A stretch of DNA of 64,000 nucleotides, taken from contig OZ241380.1 of NCBI GenBank assembly GCA_965200765.1, forward strand, positions 744,001-808,000, written 5' to 3'. A model generated the notes under the pieces. It was not told the origin of the DNA. It saw nothing but the letters and a program-made list of their open reading frames with translations, and did not search any database. A program made the position numbers and the translations under genes. Source of the stretch: G965200765 sp965200765 (lineage in GTDB: Bacteria > Pseudomonadota > Gammaproteobacteria > Arenicellales > JAJDZL01). Below, piece after piece: positions 35,847 through 44,998 of this stretch (the stretch's first letter is position 1; every line of letters begins with the position of its first letter).

Positions 35847-38420
35847 TCAGTTCTCATTCGCAAGATTCTTGAGCTCAAAAATTAAATCAAGTGCTTCGCG
35901 TGGGCTTAAATTGTTCGGTTCTATTTCTTTCAGTCGAATTTTTACAGGGGAGGGCTTCTCGGGTTGCGATTCAAACAAGGGCAATTGACGATTCGGGGCT
36001 TGTGCTACTGTCATTTGGTGTCCAGCTGTTGAAGTCAATTCATCCAACTTCATTTGGGCATCTTGCAGAACCGACTTGGAGATGCCGGCCAATTTGGCAA
36101 CTTGCAATCCGTAACTCTGGTTTGTAGCACCGGATTTGACTTCATACATGAATACTATTTTTCCATCGTATTCGACTGCATCCAGATGTACATTTTCTGC
36201 GTGATCAACTTGGGTTGCCAGTCCCGTGATTTCATAGTAATGCGTGGAAAACATCGTCAACGCACGAATCTGCTGTACCAGACTGCTCGCACAGGCCCAT
36301 GCCAGAGACAATCCATCGAAAGTACTAGTGCCGCGTCCGATTTCATCAACGATAACAAGACTCTGCTCGGTTGCATCATGCAAAATCGAGGCCATTTCAG
36401 TCATTTCAACCATAAAGGTCGAACTGCCGCCAGTAAGGTCGTCCGAGGAGCCGATGCGCGTGAAAATGCGATCCATCGGACCGATTTGGGCTATCGCGGC
36501 TGGCACATACGAGCCGATATGCGCCAAAAACGTGATGACTGCAGTTTGACGCATATAAGTGCTTTTCCCTCCCATATTGGGACCTGTTATCAGCAAAAGT
36601 CGACGAGTATCATTCAATTCAGTGTCATTTGGGACAAATGGACGGTTCATTGAGTTTTCCACCAGAGGATGGCGACCTCCCTTGATGCAGATGCCGGGTG
36701 ATTCAGTCATTTCCGGTTGGGTCATATTCAATGTTGCGGCCCGTTCGGCGAAGTTGCACAGAAGATCGATTTCCGCTATAGCCTTGCCGGTTGTTTGAAT
36801 CGCATCAATACATTCCAACAAGTCTTCCAGCAACTGGTTGTACAGTTGTTTTTCTCGTGAAATGGCGCGGTCCTTGGCACTCAGTATGCGATTTTCAAAT
36901 TCACGCAATTCAGGCGTGATGTACCGCTCACTGTTTTTGAGTGTCTGCCGTCGCACGTAGTCCGCTGGCACCTGTTCGGCCAATAGTCTTGAAACTTCGA
37001 TATAGTAGCCATGTACGCGGTTGTAGTGAACCCGCAAATTCTTGATGCCGGTGCGGAGTTTTTCTCGCATTTCCATATCAATCAATGCTTGTCCGGAATC
37101 TTGTCGAAGTGCGGTTAGCTCGTCCAGTTCTTTGTCATAGCCAGCGCGGATGACACCGCCATCCTTGACGATGCCTGGAGGCGAATCCTGTATTGCTTCT
37201 GTCAGCAATTGTCGGATTTCAGGCAGTAAATCAATCTGTTCACAAAGTTGTGCAAGTTCGGGACAAAGTTCTGATTCAACGACGGATATCACTTCCGGCA
37301 GAATTTGGAGCGAGGTTCTCATACTCACCAGATCTAGCGGATTGGCGGTCTTGGTGGCCAGTCGGGAAACAATACGCTCCAGGTCACCAATTTTTTTCAA
37401 ATGCGGCTTCAGTGAGTCTTGTCGTCGCTTGATTGAAAAATGTTCAATGATGCAATGCCGCCGGTTGATTTCGTTATGGTCGCGTACCGGATTTCGGAAC
37501 CAGCGTCTCAGCTGGCGTGCCCCCATCATGGTGGCACAATTGTCCAGCAAGTACAGCAAACTGCCCTTGGATTTGCCGGATATCGTTGTTTCAATTTCAA
37601 GATTTCGCCAGCTATGCCGGTCAATCAGCAAGTACTTGTCAGGATTTTCGATTCTGAGGTTTTGAATGTGCGGAAGCTTTTTTCCGTATACATCCTTTGC
37701 ATACTGCAGCAATGCACCGGCAACTGCCGTGGCGACGGGATAGCGATCGCAACCGAATACAGCCAAGTCATTCAATCCGTACTGCGACAGCAACAGGTCA
37801 GATGCGCGTTTCAGGTTAAAGTACCATCCGGGTACTTCCTGAAACCGGGAAATATCCATGTTTTCCAGAAACGATTCATTGTCAGCAACCAGAATTTCTG
37901 CCGGTTTGGTGCGTTCAATTTCTGATTTGATGGATTCATCTGATGAAATTTCCTTGGCAGAGAAGCGGCCACTGGAAATTTCCAGTTGGGCAATTCCCCA
38001 TTGTTCTCCGATATTTCGCACCGCCAGCAACAGGTTTTCGGAGCGTCCATCCAGCAAACTGTCATCAATCAATGTTCCGGGTGTAACCACGCGCACGACC
38101 TTTCGTTCAACGGGTCCTTTGGACACTGCCGGATCGCCAATTTGTTCGCAAATTGCCACTGGCACCGATGCTTTCATCAATTTGTTGATGTATTGATTGA
38201 CGCTGTGCACCGGTATCCCGGCCATTTTGATTGCAACTCCGGATGATTTCCCGCGACTTGTCAAGGCAATATCAAGAAGTTCGGCGCCACGAACCGCGTC
38301 ATCGTGGAACATTTCGTAGAAGTCTCCCATTCTGTAAAACAGGAGCGTATTTGGATATTCTGATTTTATTTTCCAGTATTGCTCCATCATTGGAGTCAAC
38401 TTCGAGGATGAATCGGACAT
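35847..38420 (-). CDS. mutS: DNA mismatch repair ATPase MutS
   Basis: An 857-residue mismatch-recognition protein. The mismatch-binding Phe-x-Glu is in LLFYRMGDFYEMFHDDA. The Walker A site is ITGPNMGGKSTYMRQTA, Walker B is VIVDEIGRGTSTFDGLSLAW, and the dimerisation HTH region (SYGLQVAKLAGI) follows. It appears complete. An intact mutS matters here because mismatch repair restrains length change of short repeats, although 8-bp and 33-bp slippage is largely beyond its range. The start ATG 38420 lies 4 bp after the suhB stop. Confidence 0.97.
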   Translation of the reverse strand: MSDSSSKLTPMMEQYWKIKSEYPNTLLFYRMGDFYEMFHDDAVRGAELLDIALTSRGKSSGVAIKMAGIPVHSVNQYINKLMKASVPVAICEQIGDPAVSKGPVERKVVRVVTPGTLIDDSLLDGRSENLLLAVRNIGEQWGIAQLEISSGRFSAKEISSDESIKSEIERTKPAEILVADNESFLENMDISRFQEVPGWYFNLKRASDLLLSQYGLNDLAVFGCDRYPVATAVAGALLQYAKDVYGKKLPHIQNLRIENPDKYLLIDRHSWRNLEIETTISGKSKGSLLYLLDNCATMMGARQLRRWFRNPVRDHNEINRRHCIIEHFSIKRRQDSLKPHLKKIGDLERIVSRLATKTANPLDLVSMRTSLQILPEVISVVESELCPELAQLCEQIDLLPEIRQLLTEAIQDSPPGIVKDGGVIRAGYDKELDELTALRQDSGQALIDMEMREKLRTGIKNLRVHYNRVHGYYIEVSRLLAEQVPADYVRRQTLKNSERYITPELREFENRILSAKDRAISREKQLYNQLLEDLLECIDAIQTTGKAIAEIDLLCNFAERAATLNMTQPEMTESPGICIKGGRHPLVENSMNRPFVPNDTELNDTRRLLLITGPNMGGKSTYMRQTAVITFLAHIGSYVPAAIAQIGPMDRIFTRIGSSDDLTGGSSTFMVEMTEMASILHDATEQSLVIVDEIGRGTSTFDGLSLAWACASSLVQQIRALTMFSTHYYEITGLATQVDHAENVHLDAVEYDGKIVFMYEVKSGATNQSYGLQVAKLAGISKSVLQDAQMKLDELTSTAGHQMTVAQAPNRQLPLFESQPEKPSPVKIRLKEIEPNNLSPREALDLIFELKNLANEN

Positions 38421-38424
38421 ATTT

Positions 38425-39225
38425 TTACTGTTGTTTTTCTATATTGTGCACATGGCGTTGGATAATGTTTTGAAATTCAGTGAACAGATTGGAACCAGAA
38501 GCGATAACTTCTCCGGTTTGCAAAAATTTTCCTCGTCCCTGAAAATCTGTGATCATGCCGCCAGCTTCCTGGATCAGCAATGCACCGGCGGCTACATCCC
38601 ATGACTTGAGCCCCATCTCCCAGAATGCATCATAGCGACCGCAAGCGACGTAGGCCAAGTCCAGAGCGGCGGAACCGGGTCGACGAATCCCCGAAGTTTT
38701 CCGCGCCAAATCTTCGAAAATCGGGATCCAGTACTTCAAATGTTCAGGTTCGCGATACGGAAAGCCAGTGCCAACCAGGGCATCCTGAAGTCGATCAGTT
38801 TTGCTGACCCGAATACGCTTGTCGTTCAAGTGTGAACCGTTGCCACGCGAAGCCGTATACAGTTCATTCCAATGCGGGTCGTATACCACAGCATGCTCCA
38901 GATCCCGGCCTTTGCGAACAGCAATGGATACGGAAAATTGTGGAAACCGGTGCATGTAATTGGTGGTTCCATCTAGCGGGTCAATAATCCATTCGTAGCT
39001 GTTTCCCTTGATGATTGTGCCTTCTTCGGACAGAACAGAATGATCGGGGTAGGCGGTGTGAATTATTTCGACGATAGCCTGTTCGGCATGTATATCAACC
39101 TCTGTGACATAATCGTGAATTCCCTTATCCTTGAACCGGAGTCGATCAATACGATTCCAGTTTTGCATGATTACGTCTCCTGCCTTTCTCGCCGCGCGGA
39201 CGGCGATATTCAAAATGGGGTGCAT
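38425..39225 (-). CDS. suhB: inositol-1-monophosphatase family protein
   Basis: A 266-residue Mg-dependent phosphatase. Motifs are HSVLSEEGT, the metal site EWIIDPLDGTTNYMHRFPQF, and the C-terminal SWDVAAGALLIQEAGG. SuhB also acts with the rRNA antitermination complex in enterobacteria. Start ATG 39225. It heads the suhB-mutS-fdxA-hydratase minus-strand run. Confidence 0.93.
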   Translation of the reverse strand: MHPILNIAVRAARKAGDVIMQNWNRIDRLRFKDKGIHDYVTEVDIHAEQAIVEIIHTAYPDHSVLSEEGTIIKGNSYEWIIDPLDGTTNYMHRFPQFSVSIAVRKGRDLEHAVVYDPHWNELYTASRGNGSHLNDKRIRVSKTDRLQDALVGTGFPYREPEHLKYWIPIFEDLARKTSGIRRPGSAALDLAYVACGRYDAFWEMGLKSWDVAAGALLIQEAGGMITDFQGRGKFLQTGEVIASGSNLFTEFQNIIQRHVHNIEKQQ

Positions 39226-39801
39226 GGTAATTTGTTTTCTTTTGAGTATCGCTGACTATTGTCGGATTTATGATTGAAGGACAGAGTTTCAAGATTGTAA
39301 GTCATCAATTCCTTTATTGACTTTGCCGAATCTGGAATTTTAGTCTCGGATATTTCGATTCGACTTGAAATTACCCGGCATCTCTTTCTATAGTCTTATT
39401 GTATTAAGGAATGATGCAGGTTTTCAATAATTTGTAAGAGATTTGCGTGACTCTCAATATTTGAATGACTGATTCTGTCGGATTTTGCAAATATTGGGTT
39501 GTCACACGCAACGAGTTTGCCTTAGAATCGACTTCGCTGAAGATCAGCTACTTCTTCAATTTTTCCTGTCCAGGCAGGCTATAATCACGCAAGGGTGAAC
39601 ACTGCCATGATTGCTTTTCCGGAGTTTCTTTGGGAAATTTTTCAGTGCAGTTGAATCATTGCGAATTCAGGCCTTCGTGGAAATCAGATATCAGCACGAG
39701 TTTGCGAGAGTGTTTCCTTGCCGTGTCATGGTGCAGGGAAATTTATGGAAGGACCCGTTTCCTCCAGGCATATTTTCAGTTCAGGAGACAGAAAGACAAA
39801 A
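39226..39801. other. divergent intergenic region between suhB and the aldehyde dehydrogenase
   Basis: About 575 bp. A TATAAT at 39580-39585 is a good -10 candidate for rightward transcription, with a weak AT-rich -35 area and a CCTG/CAGG inverted repeat just upstream. Frames at 39611-39805 and 39718-39801 look like upstream read-through rather than genes. Confidence 0.45.
39580..39585 (+). promoter_or_regulatory. candidate -10 element
   Basis: A perfect TATAAT sits about 215 bp before the aldehyde dehydrogenase start, followed by a purine-rich transcription start area. The -35 region is poor (TTTTTC), so an activator may be needed, or it may be a chance match. Confidence 0.35.
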
Positions 39802-41280
39802 ATGAAAACTTGGCAGCATTTTATTGATGGACAATATGTCGAACCGCATTCCGGGGAATGGATCGACAGCATTGACCCATACTTGGGCAAGCCTTGGGCG
39901 CGTGTACCGAAAGGCAATGCGCAGGATGTTGAACTTGCGGTAAATGCAGCGGCTCGCGCATTTGAAAATCCCGAATGGAGCGAGATGACTGCAAGTGCAC
40001 GCGGCAAGTTAATGCGTCGACTCGGTGATCTGGTTCATGACAATGCAGACCGTCTTGCCGAATTGGAAGTACGCGACAACGGCAAGTTGTTTTCGGAAAT
40101 GAAAGCACAAATGCTATACCATCCGGAATGGTGGTACTATTTTGGCGGTCTGGCCGACAAGATTGAAGGTTCGATCATGCCGGTTGACAAAAAGGATGCG
40201 TTTTCGTACACCACTTATGAACCATTGGGTGTGGTTGCGGCCATCACCGCATGGAACTCGCCGTTGCTGTTTATTGCGTGGAAATGCGCACCGGCCCTGG
40301 CGGCCGGCAATACAGTCGTTGTCAAGCCGTCGGAGTTTGCTTCGGTCAGCTCGTTGGCCTATGCAGAACTGGTCAAGGAAGCCGGATTTCCGGATGGGGT
40401 ATTCAATGTCGTCACCGGCTTGGGACTGGAGGCAGGTGCTCCGTTGGTTGAGCACGAGAAAGTCAGAAAGGTGACATTTACCGGCTCTGATTTATCTGGT
40501 CAAAAGATTTACGAGAGTGCAGCGCGCGACATCAAGCACGTATCTTTGGAGCTAGGTGGAAAATCACCAAATATCGTCTTTGAGGATGCTGATCTGGATA
40601 TGGCGGTGAAAGGGGTGATTTCCGGAATATTTGCTGCGTCCGGGCAAACTTGTGTAGCCGGTTCCAGACTGTTGGTTCAGGAGAGCATTCACGATGAGTT
40701 TGTCGACCGGTTGCTGGCAATGGCCAAATCTGCGAAGATTGGCAATCCGATGGAAAAGGAAACCAATGTGGGCCCGATTACGACCGAGCAACAGTACGAT
40801 AAAGTGATGTCCTATATTGATATTGCCAAGGCAGAGGGTGCTACGTGCGTATTCGGTGGCAATCCCTGCAAGGTAGAAGGAACTGACAGCAATCAGTTTG
40901 TGGAGCCCACGATCTTTGTCGATGTTTCCAACGACATGCGGATTGCACAGGAAGAAGTTTTCGGTCCGGTGTTGTCGGTGCTGAAGTTCGGGGATGAAGA
41001 CGAGGCGATTCGAATCGGCAATGATGTTGTATATGGACTTGCCGCCGGAGTATGGACAACGGATATACGCAGGGCGATGCGATTTACCAAAGCCTTGAAA
41101 GCGGGCACGGTTTGGGTCAACACCTATCGTGCATTCAGCTACATGATGCCTTTTGGTGGAATGAAGCGAAGCGGATTGGGACGCGAAAGTGGAATTGCGG
41201 CCATTCGGGAGTACTTGCAGGTCAAGAGTGTGTGGCTGTCAACAGCAACTGATATGCCGGATCCGTTCATCATTCAATAG
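39802..41280 (+). CDS. NAD(P)-dependent aldehyde dehydrogenase
   Basis: A 492-residue ALDH-superfamily enzyme. Key parts are AAITAWNSPLLFIAWKCAPA with the catalytic-site Asn, the general-base Glu in VSLELGGKSPNIVFED, the nucleophile Cys in AASGQTCVAGSRLL, and EEVFGPVLSVLKF. The aldehyde substrate is not predictable. ATG 39802 is chosen: it opens the conserved N-terminus and AGGAGA is at 39783-39788. An earlier in-frame ATG at 39718 would add 28 unrelated residues. Confidence 0.9.
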   Translation: MKTWQHFIDGQYVEPHSGEWIDSIDPYLGKPWARVPKGNAQDVELAVNAAARAFENPEWSEMTASARGKLMRRLGDLVHDNADRLAELEVRDNGKLFSEMKAQMLYHPEWWYYFGGLADKIEGSIMPVDKKDAFSYTTYEPLGVVAAITAWNSPLLFIAWKCAPALAAGNTVVVKPSEFASVSSLAYAELVKEAGFPDGVFNVVTGLGLEAGAPLVEHEKVRKVTFTGSDLSGQKIYESAARDIKHVSLELGGKSPNIVFEDADLDMAVKGVISGIFAASGQTCVAGSRLLVQESIHDEFVDRLLAMAKSAKIGNPMEKETNVGPITTEQQYDKVMSYIDIAKAEGATCVFGGNPCKVEGTDSNQFVEPTIFVDVSNDMRIAQEEVFGPVLSVLKFGDEDEAIRIGNDVVYGLAAGVWTTDIRRAMRFTKALKAGTVWVNTYRAFSYMMPFGGMKRSGLGRESGIAAIREYLQVKSVWLSTATDMPDPFIIQ

Positions 41281-41302
41281 ACGGGTTGGCTATTTTTGAA
41301 CT

Positions 41303-42031
41303 GTGTCGCTGAGAGTTGTTCTGATTGAACCATCGCATTCCGGGAATATCGGTGCGACGGCGCGGGCCATGGGCAATATGGGAGTTTCCCGTTTGTACCT
41401 TGTCAATCCGGAGAACCATTTGAACGATGTAGCTACCGCGAGATCATCCGGCAACGAGCATATTCTGCAAAATGCAATAATTTGTGAAAGCATGGAAGAA
41501 GCAATTTCAGATTGTTCCCATGTGTTTGGCACCAGTGCCAGATTACGAACGATTGCGTGGCCTTCAAAAACACCACGGAAAGCGATGAAACAGGCCGCGT
41601 TGGCCAGTGCAGGCGGGAAGCAGGTTGCACTGTTATTTGGGCCGGAGCGAACCGGATTGACCAATCAGGCAGTTGAACGTTGCACAGCGTTGGTGCGAAT
41701 TCCCGTGAACGAAACTTCACCATCCATTAATCTTGCCGGTGCGGTGTTGATCATGTTGTACGAATATCAATTGGCATGTTTGAAACTTCAATCTAATCCA
41801 GAAGTTTCAAGCCGAACGGCAGGCGAGGAGTTGGCCACCAGCGAACAAGTACAAGGATTTTTCGAGCACCTGGAACAAGTGGTTCGAGAAGTTGAATTTA
41901 CTGGCAATCATCCCCATGATTCTTTGATGAGAAAAATCAAAAGGATTTTCATTCGGTCCCGCTTGATGCATGACGACGTGAACATATTGCGCGGCATATT
42001 GACGGCGGTTAACAAAAAAGTTGACAAATGA
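41303..42031 (+). CDS. trmJ: tRNA (cytidine/uridine-32-2'-O)-methyltransferase
   Basis: A 242-residue SPOUT methyltransferase. The N-terminus RVVLIEPSHSGNIGATARAM and the knot-forming LLFGPERTGLTNQ and SINLAGAVLIMLYEY are characteristic of TrmJ. The C-terminal helical extension ending with RLMHDDVNILRGILTAV is also typical. It methylates the ribose of nucleotide 32 in tRNA. Start GTG 41303. Confidence 0.92.
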   Translation: MSLRVVLIEPSHSGNIGATARAMGNMGVSRLYLVNPENHLNDVATARSSGNEHILQNAIICESMEEAISDCSHVFGTSARLRTIAWPSKTPRKAMKQAALASAGGKQVALLFGPERTGLTNQAVERCTALVRIPVNETSPSINLAGAVLIMLYEYQLACLKLQSNPEVSSRTAGEELATSEQVQGFFEHLEQVVREVEFTGNHPHDSLMRKIKRIFIRSRLMHDDVNILRGILTAVNKKVDK

Positions 42032-42064
42032 GACTCGGGCAACAATACCTTACGGAGAATCACA

Positions 42065-42838
42065 CTGAAAAATTGGAAGAAATGGTTTTTAATTGTTTTC
42101 GCAATTTTGGCGATCGGTCCAATCTATTTGATTGTTTCGGGTGACAGAATGAACACATCCTGGTCGACGGCGCGAAGCGACTCCGCGGGTATTGCTCCAA
42201 ATCCGGCAGAAGTTCGCGAGTCGATCATTCAAATCTATGCTGCTCGAGTTTGGGGTTGGAGAGGGGCTGTAGCGGTTCACACCTGGATTTCTGTAAAGCC
42301 TGAAAATGCAACTGAATGGACGGTTTACCAAGTTATTGGATGGCGTGCTCGCTACGGACATTCGCCGTTGATTATCCGTACGGATGTACCGGACCGACAT
42401 TGGTACGGAAACCCGCCGGAATTGCTGACTGAATTGCGGGGTGAAGGTGTAGATGAAATCATTACACAGGTACACAAAGCGTCTCTCGCTTATCCATTTG
42501 CTCACGAATACCGAATGTGGCCAGGGCCCAACAGTAACACTTACATCGCTTGGGTTGCACGGCAAGTTCCAGCTTTACGACTGGACCTGCCGCCTACTGC
42601 AATCGGCAAGGACTGGTTGGGGGCCGGTTCCTTTATTGCAAAATCACCCAGCGGTACCGGTTACCAGTTTTCTCTGCTAGGAGTGCTTGGTGTGACTGTA
42701 GGCGTGGAAGAGGGGCTCGAGTTTAATGTGGGCGGAACCCATTTTGGCTTTGACCCGCTGGATTTGGCTCTGCGGCTTCCAGGCTGGGGCAATGTCAAAA
42801 TCGGTCATTCGCAAACTGCTTCAGCAAAGTCTGATTAA
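42065..42838 (+). CDS. DUF3750 family protein, probable CTG start
   Basis: About 257 residues, with one N-terminal membrane helix (FLIVFAILAIGPIYLIVS) followed by a DUF3750-like domain (WRGAVAVHTWISVKPENA; YQVIGWRARYG; HEYRMWPGPNSNTYIAWVAR). Function is unknown; the domain is probably periplasmic. The first ATG/GTG/TTG in frame is TTG 42107, which would cut the membrane helix in half. The open frame extends back to CTG 42065, which has GGAGA at 42054-42058 at ideal spacing. CTG is therefore proposed as the start. Confidence 0.75.
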   Translation: MKNWKKWFLIVFAILAIGPIYLIVSGDRMNTSWSTARSDSAGIAPNPAEVRESIIQIYAARVWGWRGAVAVHTWISVKPENATEWTVYQVIGWRARYGHSPLIIRTDVPDRHWYGNPPELLTELRGEGVDEIITQVHKASLAYPFAHEYRMWPGPNSNTYIAWVARQVPALRLDLPPTAIGKDWLGAGSFIAKSPSGTGYQFSLLGVLGVTVGVEEGLEFNVGGTHFGFDPLDLALRLPGWGNVKIGHSQTASAKSD

Positions 42839-42846
42839 TTTTCTTC

Positions 42847-43239
42847 CTATTCGCAGTCATCCTCGGATGGTTGCATAATCCCGTAGCAACTGCCCTCGGA
42901 ACTTGCGAGAATTGCAAGTGTTCCGACTTCCGGTACAAAAAACGGTTCGCGAATCACAGTACCACCGGCTTGTTTTGTTGCCATACATGCTTGTTCGGCA
43001 TCTTCTACTGCGATATAGGAAAACCAGTGATTGGGTGTGCCTTCGGGTGCCGCGGTATATTGCAACGGCAACATTCCGGCGACGGGATCTCCATTGATTT
43101 CAAAGACTGTGTATTCGCCGCCAGACGGCATTGTCATGGTTTTAGAGTTCCAACCGAAAACAGACTTGTAGAATTTTCCAGATACATCAGTATCATTGGT
43201 GACGAGTTCGTTCCATACGAACATTCCTGATTGAATCAT
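42847..43239 (-). CDS. VOC (glyoxalase/bleomycin-resistance) family protein
   Basis: A 130-residue protein with the VOC beta-alpha-beta fold pattern: FVWNELVTNDTDVSGKFYKS, FGWNSKTM, HWFSYIAVEDAEQAC, and a C-terminal strand. Such proteins are metal-dependent lyases, dioxygenases or binding proteins; the substrate is unknown. It converges with the DUF3750 gene. Confidence 0.82.
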   Translation of the reverse strand: MIQSGMFVWNELVTNDTDVSGKFYKSVFGWNSKTMTMPSGGEYTVFEINGDPVAGMLPLQYTAAPEGTPNHWFSYIAVEDAEQACMATKQAGGTVIREPFFVPEVGTLAILASSEGSCYGIMQPSEDDCE

Positions 43240-43835
43240 GTGTTAGGTTCCTGTGCTTCTATGAATTTTACGTTGTGAACAGGTGATTTACTGGCATTCT
43301 ATTGCTGGTTAATCGTCTTGATTATACACTCCAGCTCGGTTCTTCCCAAAACTGAATCAATCGCATCATTTCTGTGAATCTAGAATTGACATTTGTACAG
43401 TGCATGCCAGATTACAGAGAGTCAGATTTAATACTGTTGTTCATTTTGTAATCTGTTCAGACTGTGCAATTGAGCTGAGTCAAGTTGTACCAATTCCAGT
43501 TTCGTTGAATCAACAGTACAGCAAGTTCGCTGAATGGAACGTTTATGCATGATAAAGTTCATACCACGCTTTGGAAGATTAATCGTGGATGAAATACACC
43601 AACTCAGTGCTATTTCTAACAAGCTCGTGCGTCTCGTCAAAGCAACTTTCTAAACATCACCGGCAAAATCGTTCGCAAATAACCGCGGTCTTGATCCCTT
43701 ATTCATCAGGTCATCTTGTCAAACTAAGCCGGGAATTCCATCTGTGCTTTATGAATCCGACGATGTGTGCGACTATGGGAATTCCATGCAACTGCAACGC
43801 GGATACATGTGGCCCGAATTGATGGAGCAATTCAA
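43240..43835. other. left edge of the accessory island; contains one solitary CRISPR-like repeat
   Basis: About 600 bp without a convincing gene. It contains the 37-bp repeat R1 at 43688-43724. Frames here (43428-43640 minus, 43589-43822 plus) have no family or ribosome-binding site. Confidence 0.5.
43688..43724 (+). CRISPR. solitary CRISPR-like repeat R1
   Basis: A 37-bp sequence starting GTCTTGATCCCTTATTC and ending CTTGTCAAAC. It differs from R4 (50294) at two positions and is in the same orientation as all other copies. No neighbouring copy was found at 60-80 bp on either side. Confidence 0.6.
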
Positions 43836-44003
43836 ATGATCGTAATATCGCTTATACTCATCGTCATACTGCTGGCATGGCTGACGGGCGTACGCGAGCA
43901 TCATGCGCGGAATATTGTATACCATAATCATCGGTGCCGGAGTGGTCGTAGCGACCGCACTGGCATTTCTGATATATATCATGACTTCATGACAGCACCA
44001 TAA
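43836..44003 (+). CDS. small putative membrane protein (55 aa)
   Basis: A short open frame starting with a hydrophobic helix (MIVISLILIVILLAWL), then basic residues. It has no clear ribosome-binding site. It overlaps a second small membrane frame at 43903-43992 in another phase. It may be the first gene of the downstream membrane/secreted-protein run. Existence is uncertain. Confidence 0.3.
   Translation: MIVISLILIVILLAWLTGVREHHARNIVYHNHRCRSGRSDRTGISDIYHDFMTAP
43903..43992 (+). CDS. small putative membrane protein (29 aa)
   Basis: Begins MRGILYTIIIGAGVVV, continues ATALAFLIYIM and stops at TGA 43990-43992: a single transmembrane helix and little else. It lies inside the 43836 frame, in a different phase, 36 bp before the next gene. 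Only one of the two nested frames needs to be real; both have hydrophobic content, as in phage holin or toxin-type peptides. Confidence 0.3.
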   Translation: MRGILYTIIIGAGVVVATALAFLIYIMTS

Positions 44004-44028
44004 CCAACTACCGAACGAAGGAAATCCT

Positions 44029-44460
44029 ATGCATGAACTCGCAGTACAACTTTTTCTGGGACTGATATTCGTAATAGGCACCATGTTATTGGCATCGAAG
44101 CTCATGCGGAAGACCGCATTCGCGGATATAGTAGTAATCAAATCCGCATTGATATACACTGGACTGGGAATTCCAGTCTATATTTTGATGTTCATTCTAT
44201 CCATATTCTGGTTCCCGGAAATCTGGAATCTGGTGGATGCCGGTATGATAGATGATGCGGCGATAGATAGAGTGACCATAATGCTGACATTCATAGTGAC
44301 ATTCCCATTTGCGCCTATCCTGCTGGGAAAATTGTACGGCATTCGATTCAGGAAAATGTACCTGCTTTTATTCTTGGCCAACTTGATTAGTGCATTGTCC
44401 AACGCCATCTTCTTCAACGCGATAAATGGCGGCACATACTTGATAGAGTTGATCACATGA
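44029..44460 (+). CDS. hypothetical multi-pass membrane protein
   Basis: A 143-residue protein with four predicted transmembrane helices (QLFLGLIFVIGTMLLA; LIYTGLGIPVYILMFILSIF; VTIMLTFIVTFPFAPILLG; MYLLLFLANLISALSNAIFF). No family recognised. AAGGAAA precedes ATG 44029. Frequent ATA isoleucine codons differ from the neighbouring housekeeping genes, suggesting foreign origin. Its TGA overlaps the next start (ATGA, 44457-44460). Confidence 0.6.
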   Translation: MHELAVQLFLGLIFVIGTMLLASKLMRKTAFADIVVIKSALIYTGLGIPVYILMFILSIFWFPEIWNLVDAGMIDDAAIDRVTIMLTFIVTFPFAPILLGKLYGIRFRKMYLLLFLANLISALSNAIFFNAINGGTYLIELIT

Positions 44461-44998
44461 ATCGAGGAAAATTGAAATTGAAGGGATTGATACCACTAAT
44501 CATCGCTGGTCTCATGGCGGTGCCGTGCAGGCCGATGAGCACTTCACTATCGAGTACTCCCGGGCGAATGCCGGTGATGTTGTCAGCCGTCTGATCGATT
44601 TCAGAGAGGCGTATATGGCACTGAACGATCACCACGAAAGTTTTGTCTACGATACTTTGTTGCTGTACGCGTACATTTACGAGTGTTTAACTGAAGTCAA
44701 TGCATTGGAAGATATCCATGAACGGTTTTCGGTACTGGTCAATTGCACGCATTGCGTCGATCAAATGCTGATGCATGAAGTCGAAGGTGTAATCGAGTAC
44801 TGTGAAGATTCCTACCCCAACCCCGATGTCAAACGGTATATAGTCGGCGATACTTGGTTCAAGTCACACAATGAGTTTGAACACGAACGTAACTGTTTAA
44901 ATTCGGCAATCAAGGCACTGAATGACAGTCTGGTTGGTAGATACGGCACGGAGGTGACTAAAATTGCAAATCAATCAACCATATTGGAGGTAATATGA
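44457..44998 (+). pseudogene. secreted hypothetical protein with a frameshift inside the signal peptide
   Basis: ATG 44457 overlaps the previous stop and opens a clear signal peptide (KLKGLIPLIIAGLMA). The frame is then lost: AVQADEHFTIEY, the expected cleavage site and mature start, continue one base out of phase near 44515-44525. The mature part (to 44998) is about 155 charged residues with Cys pairs (CTHCVDQM), no family known. A one-base insertion near 44517 would restore a normal exported protein. This may be a sequencing error or a true lesion. It overlaps the next gene at ATGA 44995-44998. Confidence 0.6.
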
